DNA of 64,000 nucleotides, from positions 36,791,137-36,855,136 of the forward strand of contig NC_089858.1 in the NCBI RefSeq assembly GCF_036373705.1. The letters run 5' to 3'. This DNA comes from Amia ocellicauda. Taxonomy: Eukaryota > Chordata > Actinopteri > Amiiformes > Amiidae. The notes beneath the pieces are model-generated. The model was not told the origin of the DNA. It did no database searches and saw only the letters and a program-made list of their open reading frames with translations. The position numbers and the translations under genes were made by a program. Of the stretch, positions 1 to 27,081 are shown one piece after another. Within the stretch, counting starts at the first letter, position 1; each line of letters opens with the position of its first letter.

Positions 1-1088
1 AGCCAGGACACTCTCACTCTGTTCTCCTGCTGTTCGGGCCAGTGGGTGTCAAGGAACACTCAGAAGCCACTATGATAGCACCTCCCCAAAATACAAACAT
101 TAATTACAGCTAATTGTCCTTCCGTTCATGTGGACTGACAAGCACGGAGATTTACTAAAACATCCAACCGCTGACTCGAAAGTCTCAACGGTTATGCTGT
201 AGAGGAACTGAGTGTGTGGAACCGAGTCCGAGACTCTTCCAGACGGTATTGAAAACAGATGACAGCCACAGGGTTGTGTATTTTACGGCAGGGTTTCCCA
301 TTCCTCTCCCAGCCCCCCACCAGGCCAGTCAGGAAAGTCTCCTGCAGCTGCTGGAGACAAGCCAACTGCAAGACCATCCTCTGTGTAATGTTATGCACAA
401 AATAATCTCTCTGATTAAAGTGGAACCGGACAGACCGATTCCCCGGCACCAGTGCAACCTGCAACATACTGTCTGCATTAAACACACAACAGTTCAAGTA
501 TGTGTTACTTAAGTAACTTATGTTTGTTTGTTTGTTTCATAGAGCTACGACAAGTATTAGCCTAATTTATATTTTAAATCTATGCTGAAATGTGAGACTG
601 CATTACAGCTAGTCGAGGTGCATACAGGAGAGACTTTTCACTATAGCCCATTGTCTTACATGTGTAGGACACCTGGCCCATATTAAGGCCGAACAGCAGC
701 CTGAACCCCAACCACAGCCAACGCTAAAGTGTCAAGCTATGCCCATGCAAATCTACTTCAGTTACGACAATAGAAATCCTAACATAACCTACATTTACTA
801 GGGACCCTAAACCTAACCCAGACCAAAATGTAACTCAGATCTGTTGTCTTAACTCAAAAGAAGCTCTTTGTGATCCCTAATCAACACCTAGCTTTTGCAA
901 ATTGTCTAATTTAGGATTTAATGCAGATTCGGCAATTAATTAAACTAACCAAATAGCATTCAGAATCTTTCATCTGAGCTGTGACAGCGCGTGGCAGGCG
1001 AGAGGAAAGAATTGCTCCACCACATCATCATATTACATCAGCAGGTCACCTGAGCCAAATTCAAACTGCCCACTGTCAGGTTCTGTAT

Positions 1089-1210
1089 GTTAAATAGGTG
1101 GGGTGTGTGTCTGATATTGTCGAGAAACACAAGACACTCCTGCTGTTGCTCTGCAGATCTATGTGACGGCAGCCTGTTTAAGAATAAAGATAACTAAAGC
1201 CCCTCTTTCT
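1089..1210 (+). repeat. Short dispersed repeat, copy 1, directly 5' of an exon
   Basis: About 120 bp matching 25074-25200 closely. Shared blocks include AAGACACTCCTGCTGTTGCT, GCAGCCTGTTTAAGAA and GATAACTAAAGC. It ends in a pyrimidine-rich tail that runs into the CTGT array and the splice acceptor at 1271-1272. It looks like a SINE or MITE fragment; the family is not known to me. Confidence 0.7.
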
Positions 1211-1227
1211 CGCTCGCTCTCTATCTC

Positions 1228-1228
<1 letters not shown>

Positions 1229-1270
<42 letters not shown>
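1229..1270 (+). repeat. (CTGT)n microsatellite forming a polypyrimidine tract
   Basis: Tandem CTGT units followed by CTCTCT lead straight into the AG acceptor of the NT5C2-like exon at 1273. The array serves as the pyrimidine tract of that acceptor, so changes in its length could affect splicing. Confidence 0.9.
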
Positions 1271-1272
1271 AG

Positions 1273-5969
<4,697 letters not shown>

Positions 5970-6335
5970 TTTGGTGGGCAGAATGAAGTCTGAATAAGAA
6001 TACAGGGGATTTAGCCGTAGCGAATGAGAGCGTGGGGTGGAGCATGTGCGCTTTCAAGTTTATTTTTGTTGTTGTTCTGTTTTTTTAATTAACTTCCCGG
6101 GCTCATTTCCTCTTGGTAAGAAGCTTAGCTGAGAAAATCTGTTAACTGATAATTAAGACGCTGTTTTCTCTGACTGAATAAATATACGGTATACAGTGAC
6201 AAGGAAGAAGCTCATCGCACATTATAATGCTTTCGTGTTTTACTTTTTGGTCCTATTCAATCACGTGACTGTTTTATTATTATTTTTTTAAACCACTAGA
6301 CAGAGAGAGAGAGAAAGTTTAACAACAAGGCCAGT

Positions 6336-6402
<67 letters not shown>

Positions 6403-9400
6403 GATGAAATGTGAAAACGCGATCACTACAAATGTGGTGGAATGACTGGCCGGAGCTACGGATCTGTAGCACACAGCTGTTACTGTTACTGACAATCCCA
6501 CAGACAGGAGGGTCTCAGCCTGGAGGAGGGGAAAGACAGGGTGGGGGGCGCGGGGAGGGTGGGTGGGTTGTATGGGCTGGTCCCGTCTCTGAAGGGACGG
6601 CCGGGAGCTATAGCCCACCATTAACTGCAGCTTTTGCGCTGCTTAAGAAGGCAACATAGCAGCGCAAATTGCAATGTTGAATAATAATTATAATAAATAT
6701 GACAATAATGATAAGAATATAGTAACTCTTGAAGGCTGGCACTTTCATATCCACAGGTTTGTCGATGGCCATTCTTTGACCACAGTTAAGGATCAGTGTC
6801 CATCAGAGTGAGGTCAGACAGAAGCAGAGGCCCTTGCAGCAAAGGGTTTTAACAGAAAGCAGCTCAGCGTGTTGGGGTCTTGCAAGCTCCCCAGCCCCAG
6901 GATTCAAGGACTGGACTGCTCTATGTCCCCTGTAGACACTGTAGAGACTGCTGGCGGCTCTCCAGATCACAGCCTGCGACCCGGGAGCAGCTTCTGTTAA
7001 CCGTGTTCTGACTTTGCCGCAGTGCGTCTGCGGGATGCCCATACGTCCCCTGTCCTAGTTAGCGTATGCACATTCTTACATATTTTAAGCCTGAATTGAA
7101 AACAAACTAAAAAAAGTTTTCCATGTTTTGTATGTTTTTAGTCTAGCCTGCTGTCTCATGCTTAATTAACAGTGTGTGTCAAATACAATGTAGAGATCAG
7201 AGACAGTTTGTTGGCAACTACTGGGGAAAGGATGGAGGGGAAGAGCCGTTTAAGGAAACAAATGCCTTGTCCTTGTCACTGTGTATGCACAACGTCCCAG
7301 TCAGACAGACTGTCCAGATTTGTACGCGTGCCTTAAAATAATATATAAACCTGATCTTTTTATTTTAATTTTAATATATACACTTTCAATTTGTTCTAAA
7401 TGTAAATATGTCCTGCATTTGTGTAAAGTAGGTTTGAGAAATTATTTTATTTGTGTTTAACTCAGTGTTCTTCCATCTCCGGTCCCCATGGGGGTCACAA
7501 CCCAGGCGATTCCGGCCTCCTCAATCGAGGGCAGCGCTGTTTCCAGGCATTTGTCCCTACCAGGCTCCCATCTGATTAGCCGATTAACTGGATGAATCAA
7601 ATATTTGTCTACAGGCATGCAAATTACATTACAGGCCGAACACCTTGAAGGACAAAAGCCTGTTAAACCAGGGACCTGTAACAGGGCCTTAAAATAATGT
7701 GTCATGTGTTATACAGATCACATTAGTAGGTTAATTCAGTCATTGACAGCTCTAGTTTGGTCCTCCAGGTACTGGGTTTACTGGGTTTTACCTCTGCCCC
7801 ATGGGACCGAGCTTGAAGGACATTGCTGTGTATTATAGAGCCACTAGATAAATAAATAAGATGTACTTTACATGTTCTGAAGATGCAAAGACATTTGGCT
7901 TCTGAGGTAGGGTTATGATCAATGTTAAGACTTTGTAGGCCTTAGCACTTCTGAAGTGTTGCTGTCCCACACAGGAGTATCAAGGTGGTGATACTGTGAT
8001 GTACAGAACAGAGCAGTGGTTTCTTACTTTCAAAAAAATATTTAGCAATACCGGTTTTCAAGCAAGAGTCACGTACAGAAATATCTGAAATATAGCGCTC
8101 ACACCTCTCTTGGCGTGTCTGTTGGTTTGGGGGCGGAGCTACAAATAACTTCCTCACAATCCAGCCTTAACACAATAAGTGAATCAAACTGATTAACAGC
8201 AAATTAATATTTTTAATGATTTCATTAAAATCATACTAGCTCCACCCACTTACATAAAACTAAACAAAAAACTGGACAGGATTCCAGCAAAAAAACTAAA
8301 ACAAGATACAAAATAACTGCTGCAAGGTTTTGAAGCCAACATCTTAAATACACTAATTGAACAGGAATACCGCAGGGAAACTTCTACAGGAAATATATAG
8401 GAATCCTTGGCACTATTTCTGCACGTTTTCCGTAGTGAGTTTTTGAAGACATCATGCAGGTTTTTGTGTGGATGGTTTAATGGGGAAATTGCAAATGTCA
8501 TCATTTATGCCTTGTAGATGGATCAATACTGGCAGCCTCATACCCCTCCTTTTTACCCCATACTTGTGTTAATTGTATATGTATTTTTTAACATTGATGT
8601 TCCTTTTTGAGAATTTTACACTTTTCTATGTGCGTTGTGTTATTTCTTTGTCTAAAATAATAATACAAATAATAAATGAACATTATTGAAGGAAACTTAA
8701 ATCAATGTGGGTGATTAATATCCTAAAAAATCTGCTTTTAGATGCGATCATCTTCTCTTTTCTCTCAAATGCCTGCAGTTAAAAGATGGCTTGCCAACAG
8801 ACGAATCCCTGATGCTCATCCTGGATAACAAAGTTTAGGAAACTAAGAGACTGAGATATACATAGTCACCTGTAGACAATGACTACTATCCAAATCACAA
8901 CATACATTATTTCTATCTTCTCCGGCTCAGCTTTTCATTCTGCCCTGCACATGGGCAAATGCAGCGACACGCTCTCGGTTCCATACGCGTGTGTGCGGGT
9001 TAAAGGAACCCAGTATCTTCAGTCTTGAACACGGAGGGTTACAGACGAGGGTGATGCAGGCAATGGAAAACCTGCAAGTGGATGGACCACACAGAGTACA
9101 TACATCACACTCAACACCCAAACTACCAAAGGGCACATGGTGACCTTAGGTGAATTAGGCCTGAAAATTGTAGTCACTGCTTTACACAAAGAGTGGCGGA
9201 GTCAGGAACAGATGCCCATGTTGTCGAGGCTGACTGTGGTTTCCGACAAGGTTGAATACAATTCTGGCATCCATCGGCACAAAGGATGAATTCCCAGCTT
9301 TCCTACATAACCCACTCTGCTTGATGTGGGCAAAGATGCAGAATGTACTGTATTTGGGCACCTCTTCCTATTAGCAGCCCGAAACTAACGTGTCAATTAG

Positions 9401-10799
9401 AATCACAATCACAGAGATAGTCTCTATTTATCAAAGGTATTCTGATAGGTATTTTTAATTGTTTGATTCAATGTATGGCATGGAGTTTCCCCTTTTTATT
9501 TTTTGTACTTTGGATAACCTTCACATTTCTGATGAAGCTAAAACACTTGGTATTAAAAGGACAATGGATTTCATTTCCACATCCTTGAGTGCTTAATGTC
9601 TGTAATATCCATGGTTTCTGTTCAAACTCATCTCTTAGTCCTCTGGTCACTGTTCCTGCTAAAATACCTTTTGCAGTTCAAAGACCATTAATTGTGTGCA
9701 TCAGTAATTTGTGTCCCAATAGCAAAATATATCCTCTTATATGTCCACAAACTTATGACATTCCTTTCACGAGGGGGTTAGTATGTTGTCAAATTGATAA
9801 GTATTGGGATTTTTTATAAACATAACTGCAGCTTCTGGAATTGAATTAAAAAGCAGAAAATTACATTTACTTGACAAATCTAAATCTAAAACAAACTGAA
9901 AATGTGAACAATTACATTGTCTGTTAGGCATTACAGTTTTATTTTGTGTTATATGAAAAAGTATATTCCTGAGATGCTTGGGCTGAGTCTTTATTTCCCC
10001 ACAGGACAGATTTAAACAGGCTGAAATATCCCCTGGATCCCCTGCACACCTACAGTTTAATACTGAAACCTTCATTGTGTGTGACTGTGTGCCAGTGATG
10101 CTTTCTGGTCTGGTCACAAACCAGCCTCTGCCCACGGGATACACAATACAGCTCTGACATAGGGGACAGCCCTGTTTGAGACAGAACATCACAGGCACAT
10201 TAATGGAGAACTGAACTGGCCTCGATGGTTGCAGTGGCCTATTTGGATGTAATGGGAAGCCTGGGGGGGAAATGCTTTTGGTGCTGAGCAGCAGAACTGA
10301 ACTGGCGGGTATTCATGGTCACAATATTTGTTAATGTCTGCTGTTCTGCATCTGGACACAGCTGGAGCCGAAGGCACCACATTCCAGGGCACCTGGACAC
10401 ACCGAATACAGTCTGTCCCCAATGATGGATACATAATACATCTCTACAGTGTTTCCATTCCCTCCTCTCAGGTTGGAAATACAAATCACTTTCCATCAAC
10501 CACAGGTTTAATTAAGGGCCACCATGGAGCCTCTTTCAAAGATATATATTAATGTCATGTTCATTGTTTTAGTTCTGTGTGGTTGGATTAACAGCAGCCG
10601 CAAGAATGCCTACATTTTGTCGTTTCATTACAGAGGCTTCCAATATCGTTAAATAATGTGTTAATTCGCTCCATCACTACACAATTGCCAGTTATAGGCC
10701 ACAGCGACTGTCCACCTCAGTTCAATGCTGCTCTTTTCTGCCGCCGCATCACAAAGAGCGCATGTAACTTTCTGCTAGGCCCCTGAGCACTGCGCAGAC
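5970..10799. other. Spacer between the NT5C2-like gene and tmed4
   Basis: This holds a (CT)n array at 6337-6401 that ends in CCAG, and otherwise AT-rich unique-looking sequence. I see no exon chain, no RNA gene and no intact mobile element. A block near 7460-7620 resembles a degraded short repeat. The 3' UTR of the NT5C2-like gene should lie in the first part, but no single poly(A) signal stands out. Confidence 0.6.
6337..6401 (+). repeat. (CT)n microsatellite
   Basis: More than 30 uninterrupted CT units followed by CCAG at 6402, which would make a strong splice acceptor. The following bases encode only 13 codons before a stop, so a terminal exon of the NT5C2-like gene here is possible but unproven. 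Confidence 0.95.
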
Positions 10800-10825
10800 T
10801 CAGTACCCATTCCCTGGCGGAGACG

Positions 10826-10845
10826 CCGAGGCGCATGCGCACTCG
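10826..10845 (+). promoter_or_regulatory. NRF1-type palindrome in the tmed4 promoter
   Basis: GCGCATGCGC at 10831-10840 is the palindromic core of the NRF1 consensus, 68 bp 5' of the first tmed4 ATG. The surrounding 100 bp is rich in CpG compared with the AT-rich spacer and has no TATA box, as expected for a housekeeping promoter. The site is seen in sequence; its use is inferred. Confidence 0.6.
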
Positions 10846-10907
10846 TCAGTTGGGGCTCCGTGCAGTGCTGGCAGGCGCCGCTGACGTCCGAGAGGCTGCA
10901 GCTGTCA

Positions 10908-13900
10908 ATGGCTGTGCTGTGCAGGATGCGTCCTCTCTCGCAGGTGCTCGGCTGTTTCTTGCTCGCCACTTGTCTCAGCCTCACCCGAGCGCTGTACTTC
11001 CACATAGGCGAGACGGAGAAGAAATGCTTCATCGAGGAGATCCCCGATGAGACGATGGTTATCGGTGAGTACAGGCGACACCCTCCCCGGGGAGAGGACA
11101 AGTGGCCTAGCTGTCTTTGCCCGGCTCCTCCGTGTGCGCTGCACAGTCATTGACAGTCAGTTAGGCATGGATATACAAGCATGCTGGCCCTGCGTTCACT
11201 CCTTAACCATTCATTAGCCATTCAAAGACTGGGGGAAATGTCTCCCCCGTCAGTCCTGCTTGCGTTTATTTAATACACAGGGCAGTCATCTGTGTGTGTG
11301 TTGTAGGTATTTTTAAGCATTAGTGAAATCCGAAGAAGTCCCGTTTCTGGGCGTGTACCAGTTTTGGACATTGCATGTGCTGGGTGCAGGTGCTCTCTTC
11401 CTGGAGGACAACAGCGGTTACGTCACAGTTCACACCTTTCACCTGCAGGGGTCGACTATGCACGCAATTATATAGGTTGCGACCAAAGCTTGAGCTTGCG
11501 GTTTTATTTCAATTTGATTTGGGTCAAAAAGTGTATTAATGAATGCACCTTAAGTGGAATGAGTAATAATAATAGTACAACATATGAATGTATTGTTGTA
11601 TTCAGTTTCAGTTAGATTGTGACCGAAACTCCTGGATGCAACTGAATGTGCAGATTCATCATTCTTTGATATAGACATGAGGAATCTCTCTGATAAGGGC
11701 AGGAATGTGCATTGCTTCGGGGAATTCTACACTATACTTATGTATAGCCTGTGTGACAAATTAAAGGAAACACCAACATAAAGTGTATCAGTGAGGTGTT
11801 GAGCCACCATGAGCCGCCAGAACAGCTTCAGTGCTCTGGGCACAGATTCTACGAGTCTCTGGACTCTACTGGAGGGATGAACACCATTCTTTCAAAAGAT
11901 ATTCCCTCATTTGGTGTTTAGATGATGGTGGTGGAGAGCGCTGTCTAACACGTCGGTCTAAAATCTCCCATAGGTGTTCAATTGGGTTGAGATCTGGTGA
12001 CGGCGAAGGCCATAGAATATGATTCACATCATTTTCATACTCATCACACCATTCAGTGACCCCTCATGCCCTGTGGATGGGGCATTGTCATCCTGGAAGA
12101 GACCACTCCCATCAGGATAGAAATGTGTCACCATAGGATTGAGGTGATCACTCAAAATAACTTTTTAAATGATTTGCAGTGACCCTTCCCTCTAAGGGGA
12201 CAAGTGGACCAAAACCATGCCAGGAAAATGCTCCCCACAACAAAACAGAGCCTCCGGACCCCCTCACTGTAGGGGTCAAGCAGTCAGGCCTGTACCGTTC
12301 TCTTGGTGTCACCCACTTGTTGAGAACACTAGCCAGTTGAGCGTCTTTGTGACTGAAGCTCCAGCCATTCCCGCCCCAATAAAATTAATACTTGTGACCA
12401 CAAGTATTAAAATTTGTATGAATGTTTTTATTGTAAAGTAAAATACTTTTATCAATAAAACAGTATTCCTGCCCCAATAATGACCCCTCTTTCAAAGTCA
12501 CTTAGATCCTTTCCTCTTGCCATCTTGATCCAACATCGAGGTCAACTGGGCCTGCTCAGCATTTTTATACATGACACAGAGCATGATAGCATGTTAATTG
12601 CTTCATTGTATTATGCAGTAAACCTGTTTGGAGGCATCTGCATTCGTTATGTTCCTCCACTCATTTATTCAGGTTTTTCCTATAATTTGTCACCCATCTG
12701 TGTGAGTGAGTGAGTGAGTGTCCTGTGCCACAGAGAAGGTGTGCTGACCATTGCTGCTCATTTTCTCCCAGGGAAATACCGCACACAGCTGTGGGACAAA
12801 CAGAGTGCCTCCTTCCTGCCCTCCACTCCAGGTCTGGGGATGCACGTGGAGGTCAAGGATCCCGACACCAAGGTAACGCCCGGATACGTGACTCACATTA
12901 GCTACGGGAAGCCCCACCTTATTAAAACAAGCAGCCTTGACTGATAAACACTATGTAACATAATTTTTTAAATTGAGACACACATTTGCCCTTTTTCTCA
13001 TTGGAAATAGGTAAATTTCAAAATATCACTGTCCTGGTCACAAAAGCAACATTTGTGGGGAATAATAACCATTTTCTATACTTTTGAGCAAAAAAAAAAA
13101 AAAAAGTGTCACATGCTGTAAATTACAAAAGCCTCTTTCCCACTAACACACCAACCTGGGTTATTATCCAGGTCTTAGCAACCCGGGTTCTGATTGACGT
13201 TAGTCGTGAAAGCACGGGCTATGGGCCAAGAGCTGCCCACCTCAGGAGGTGAGCGGTGAGCCAGGGAGAGCGAGACAAAAGGTGCACTTTCTTCAGTGGC
13301 TGTAGATCTAAGGCGCCAACTGAATTTGTAGTGTGAGATCTAGAGCAACAAACTCGGAATACAACGTCTAAATCCTCACTTGATCAATCAAATGCTTCTT
13401 CTTTCCTTACAAGGGGAAATCTGGAAGCTTCACATTTATCTAGAGTTGTTGTCAATGTCACGTCCTGGCCAAAGCACTTCAAAGTTATAAGTCTGTTTGT
13501 GTTTTCTTTTTGGTTTAATAGGAAAACAGCATTCATTCACCTTTAGTAAAATGCAGCGTGCCTGTTGTATCTTGTACTGTTCTATGGCCTGCTGGTCGGT
13601 ACTATTGATTGATCCCCTTCTCATTAAAATCTAGTAGTTAATATTTTACAGCCAGGGTGCAGAAGTTCATCTTTAGAGGCTACGGATATCAGAAGTGTAA
13701 CAGAATGTAACGGAAGAGCATGGGCACATATTTGTCAATACTAGGAAAGGCATTTATCACGTATTTATCCAGGCCTATTTCCGACAGCCGCCGGTGGGGG
13801 AGGTTGTTGCTCTTTCTCTGTGCTTATGTGTGGGTGTTTAGTGTATCTGCCAGCCGGTACCTGCTGCCCTTTAGATTTGCATGCTGTTCCTCACTGTGTA

Positions 13901-14985
13901 GGCTGGCCTTGTTTCCGAGTCGGCTCAGTGTGCCGTTTTTTGTGCCGCAGATTGTGCTCTCGCGCCAGTACGGCTCCGAAGGCCGCTTCACCTTCACCTC
14001 CCACACCCCCGGAGAGCACCAGATCTGCTTGCACTCCAACTCGACCAAGATGTTGCTCTTCGCAGGCGGGAAGCTGGTAAGCATGGCAGCACGCAAAGCC
14101 TCTATGGCAGAGGAGAGAGCCGGAGTCACCCCCTTCAATGAGCAAAATGAGGTCAAACTAATTAGGTTAAAGTAGCGAGGCTCTAATTGTAGGAAAAAGT
14201 GGGAGCATTCATTATAACTGGCCTTAATGAAATAAACCACTCCAATCTAAGTTGTGAACAATTAGATGTTTTTTGATAGTTGCAATTTCAACACCTACCA
14301 CTCAGATTAGTCATTATTCATCTATTTGTTTGTGTTTCTTTGTATTCTTTCCGCAATGTTTTCTATTCCATCCTAAAACGCCCCCTGTCTTGCAGAGAGT
14401 CCACCTGGATATCCAGGTCGGGGAACACACCAACAACTACCCCGAGATCGCCGCCAAGGACAAGCTGACCGAGCTGCAGCTGAGAGTCCGGCAGCTGCTG
14501 GACCAGGTGGAGCAGATCCAGAAGGAGCAGAACTACCAGCGGGTGAGGGAGCGGGCAGGCCGTGGAAGACCAGTGCAGTCATTTACGCCTCCTCATACAC
14601 ACTCATCTGTTCCGTTATGCAGAAGTTCAGTTCAGTTCATAATAAAGAACGTGGTGATAATTACAAGGCTCTTTTAATAGAAAGAGAGGAAAAAAAGCAT
14701 CTTGACATCGTCCTAGTCTCTTGCGTAGGATGTCACCTTTGTTTTCTTCCCTGACGTCTTATTGCTTTGAGGAACCAGCAGCTAGTGCGTTGTGTTAACG
14801 GTGCTCCTGTGCGTGTGTATGTGTCTCTCTGGCAGTACCGCGAGGAGCGCTTCAGGATGACCAGTGAGAGCACTAACCAGCGCGTGCTGTGGTGGTCCAT
14901 CGCCCAGACCGTCATCCTCATCATCACCGGCATCTGGCAGATGAAGCACCTGAAGAGTTTCTTCGAGGCCAAAAAACTGGTGTAA
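10908..14985 (+). CDS. tmed4: Transmembrane emp24 domain protein 4 (p24 cargo receptor)
   Basis: Type I p24-family protein that cycles between ER and Golgi in COPI and COPII vesicles and helps load cargo. Exons: 10908-11064, 12772-12872, 13951-14076, 14396-14542, 14836-14985, joining in frame to 226 residues (human TMED4 has 227). In order: signal peptide ending near the Ala before [17 protein letters not shown] domain with paired cysteines (KKCFIEE and HQICLHSN); coiled coil around [20 protein letters not shown]; one membrane span ([20 protein letters not shown]); cytosolic tail with FF and terminal KKLV, the COPI-binding type. [10 protein letters not shown] and [17 protein letters not shown] match TMED4 better than TMED9. 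The start may be the ATG at 10908 or at 10926; the second has A at -3. Intron 1 contains a Tc1 relic. The ddx56 ATG lies about 350 bp beyond its poly(A) signal. Confidence 0.96.
11743..12701 (-). mobile_element. Tc1/mariner relic, family A, copy 1 (tmed4 intron 1)
   Basis: Inverted ends of the form GGTGACAAATTAAAGGAAAAACC bound a decayed element whose transposase would read on the minus strand. It matches 53161-54006 along most of its length, including the block AGAACAGCTTC...TCTCTGGACTCTACTGGAGG. No open transposase remains. Ends are approximate. Confidence 0.8.
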
Positions 14986-16460
14986 TCGGCGACGCCCCAC
15001 AAACACACCTCCAGCACCCCTCCCCCTCCGTCTTCAAGTCCCCTTCTCCTCGCTCCACACTGGACAGGGCACAGCTGTGACCACGCCCTTTACAAACCCC
15101 CAGTTCAGGCTCTCGGGGATGCCTAGAGATCTGAAGACTTTTTTTTTTTTTTTTTTTACTTGGGGTTTGTGGAGGACGTGTTGTGACCTTTTTCGTTTTT
15201 GGTCAGGATCAGGGAAGGAGAAATACAAGAAAAAAAGACAAGATTGAATCTCCCTTTATCTTCCGCCTTTTCAAGGAAGATCCCCTTTGAATACACAAAG
15301 ATGCTCTTTTTTATACGTAGATGGCAGAATGTAACAAGACCTTTAAAGCAGCCATTTTGAACTGAGTATTCTTTTTATAACCCATCTAACAGAGCTTCTA
15401 ACTCTGGATGTCCTTTAATCTCTGGGAAGTTCTCATGCTGTATATACTATTAATGTCAGGGTTGTGGCAGGATGCTGGATAGTTGAATTAATCTCTGAAC
15501 ACATTCACAAAGGTAGATGAACTGATGCAAAGGGTTTAATTCAGAATGATTGATAGCTGTTGGAGGAAAAGGTCAAGGTACGTTTTTAGCAGTTCTAACT
15601 TATTGTAGCTGTAGTGCTGTCACTGTGTGCGGGGGGCTGGATGTGCGAGAAGGAGTCTCTTTACTGAAGAAACTAAAATGTAAAATCAAAGCATGGGAAG
15701 GGTTCTTAAAATGAAGAAGTGGCACATTGCTTGCAAGCTAGACATTCGTTTAAATTATACTTTGTTTTTTTAAGGTCGGTGGGTTTGGGCTGTAAATGTC
15801 GCAGGTTCACAGTATATTTGTAACCACTTTCTGACCAGTTATTGCGTTTATTTCTCTGGTTTCCGTCTGTGTGATTATTTATAATCTGCTGTTTTGCCCG
15901 TGACTGTTCTTCTCGCAGGGAGGGAGGCCTGAGCACTTGAACGAGCCGCCCGTCACCCGTCTGAAACTGAGCCCGCCTTGAACACTGCTTTTGTGCTGCT
16001 CAGGCAATCAGATATCGCTCTACACACATTCCAGTCCACGCACAGAAGCACAAAAGGCCTTACAAGTGCTTTCTCAGCTCTCCATTATGCTTTTGACTTG
16101 ACAGGTTATGCCATGTGTAGTACAGTACAATACAGTACATTATTTAGCCTCATTTTGTGGGCAAATGGAAGAGGAATAATTCCTGTACTTACTCAGCCAG
16201 GTGTCTTTCAGTGTCGTGTGCAGTTGTTTAGACCAGAGAGAACGGTCTTGGATTTCTAATTAATTACGGAGAATTCACGTTCAAATATTGAAACCGTTGT
16301 GGAAGGATATCGGCCCATGGGAAGAAGCTCCACTTTATCTGCTTATTCCCATTTTTAAGAATTAATAATTTATTTGTCTGTTTAATTGTGGTCTTTTTTT
16401 TTCTCTCTCTCTTTCACTACAGAGCAGTGTGTTCAGTTAATAAAATCAACCTAACCGGAA
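14986..16460 (+). other. tmed4 3' UTR
   Basis: No exon is visible here. AATAAA at 16439-16444 is followed by a GT-rich stretch (TTTGTGTTGTG), a normal poly(A) arrangement. A T homopolymer lies near 15140-15158. Confidence 0.65.
16439..16444 (+). terminator. tmed4 poly(A) signal
   Basis: AATAAA with a downstream GT-rich element, between the tmed4 stop and the ddx56 start. Confidence 0.65.
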
Positions 16461-16798
16461 TATTTGTGTTGTGATTTACATTTGACAAAAGCAACTGAGA
16501 AGATCATGAGCTTGGCAAATGCATGCATACTGAGAATCATATTGGTCACTTTGCAGAATGTAAAATGATTGTAAATATACATATATTAGGGAACACGAGT
16601 GATAACTGCATGACTAGGCTGGCAGCAATGCAGGTCCCAGATGAAGGTCTCTGTTTCAGCTTTGATAACTGAGGGTCGACGCGTCGAAGTTAAAAGTGCA
16701 GTTTGTCCTCCTGGCCACGGGGGGCGCTGCTGCCTCTCGCGGTTGTATCCCGGCAGCCCTTTCACCCCCTGCTCTCCAGTCGCGCACACGTGGAAGCA

Positions 16799-27081
<10,283 letters not shown>

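Noticed and set aside
1..1272. Search for further 5' exons of the NT5C2-like gene
   Set aside because: No stretch with NT5C2-like residues and AG/GT borders was found; the short frames at 192-512 match nothing in the family.
10860..10907. Upstream extension of tmed4 to an ATG at 10860
   Set aside because: The added 16 residues would precede the signal peptide and have no counterpart in the family; ATG 10908 or 10926 fits better.
16712..16735. CTCF-like GGCCACGGGGGGCGCTG before ddx56
   Set aside because: One base short of the core consensus spacing, and G-rich promoters often produce such near matches.
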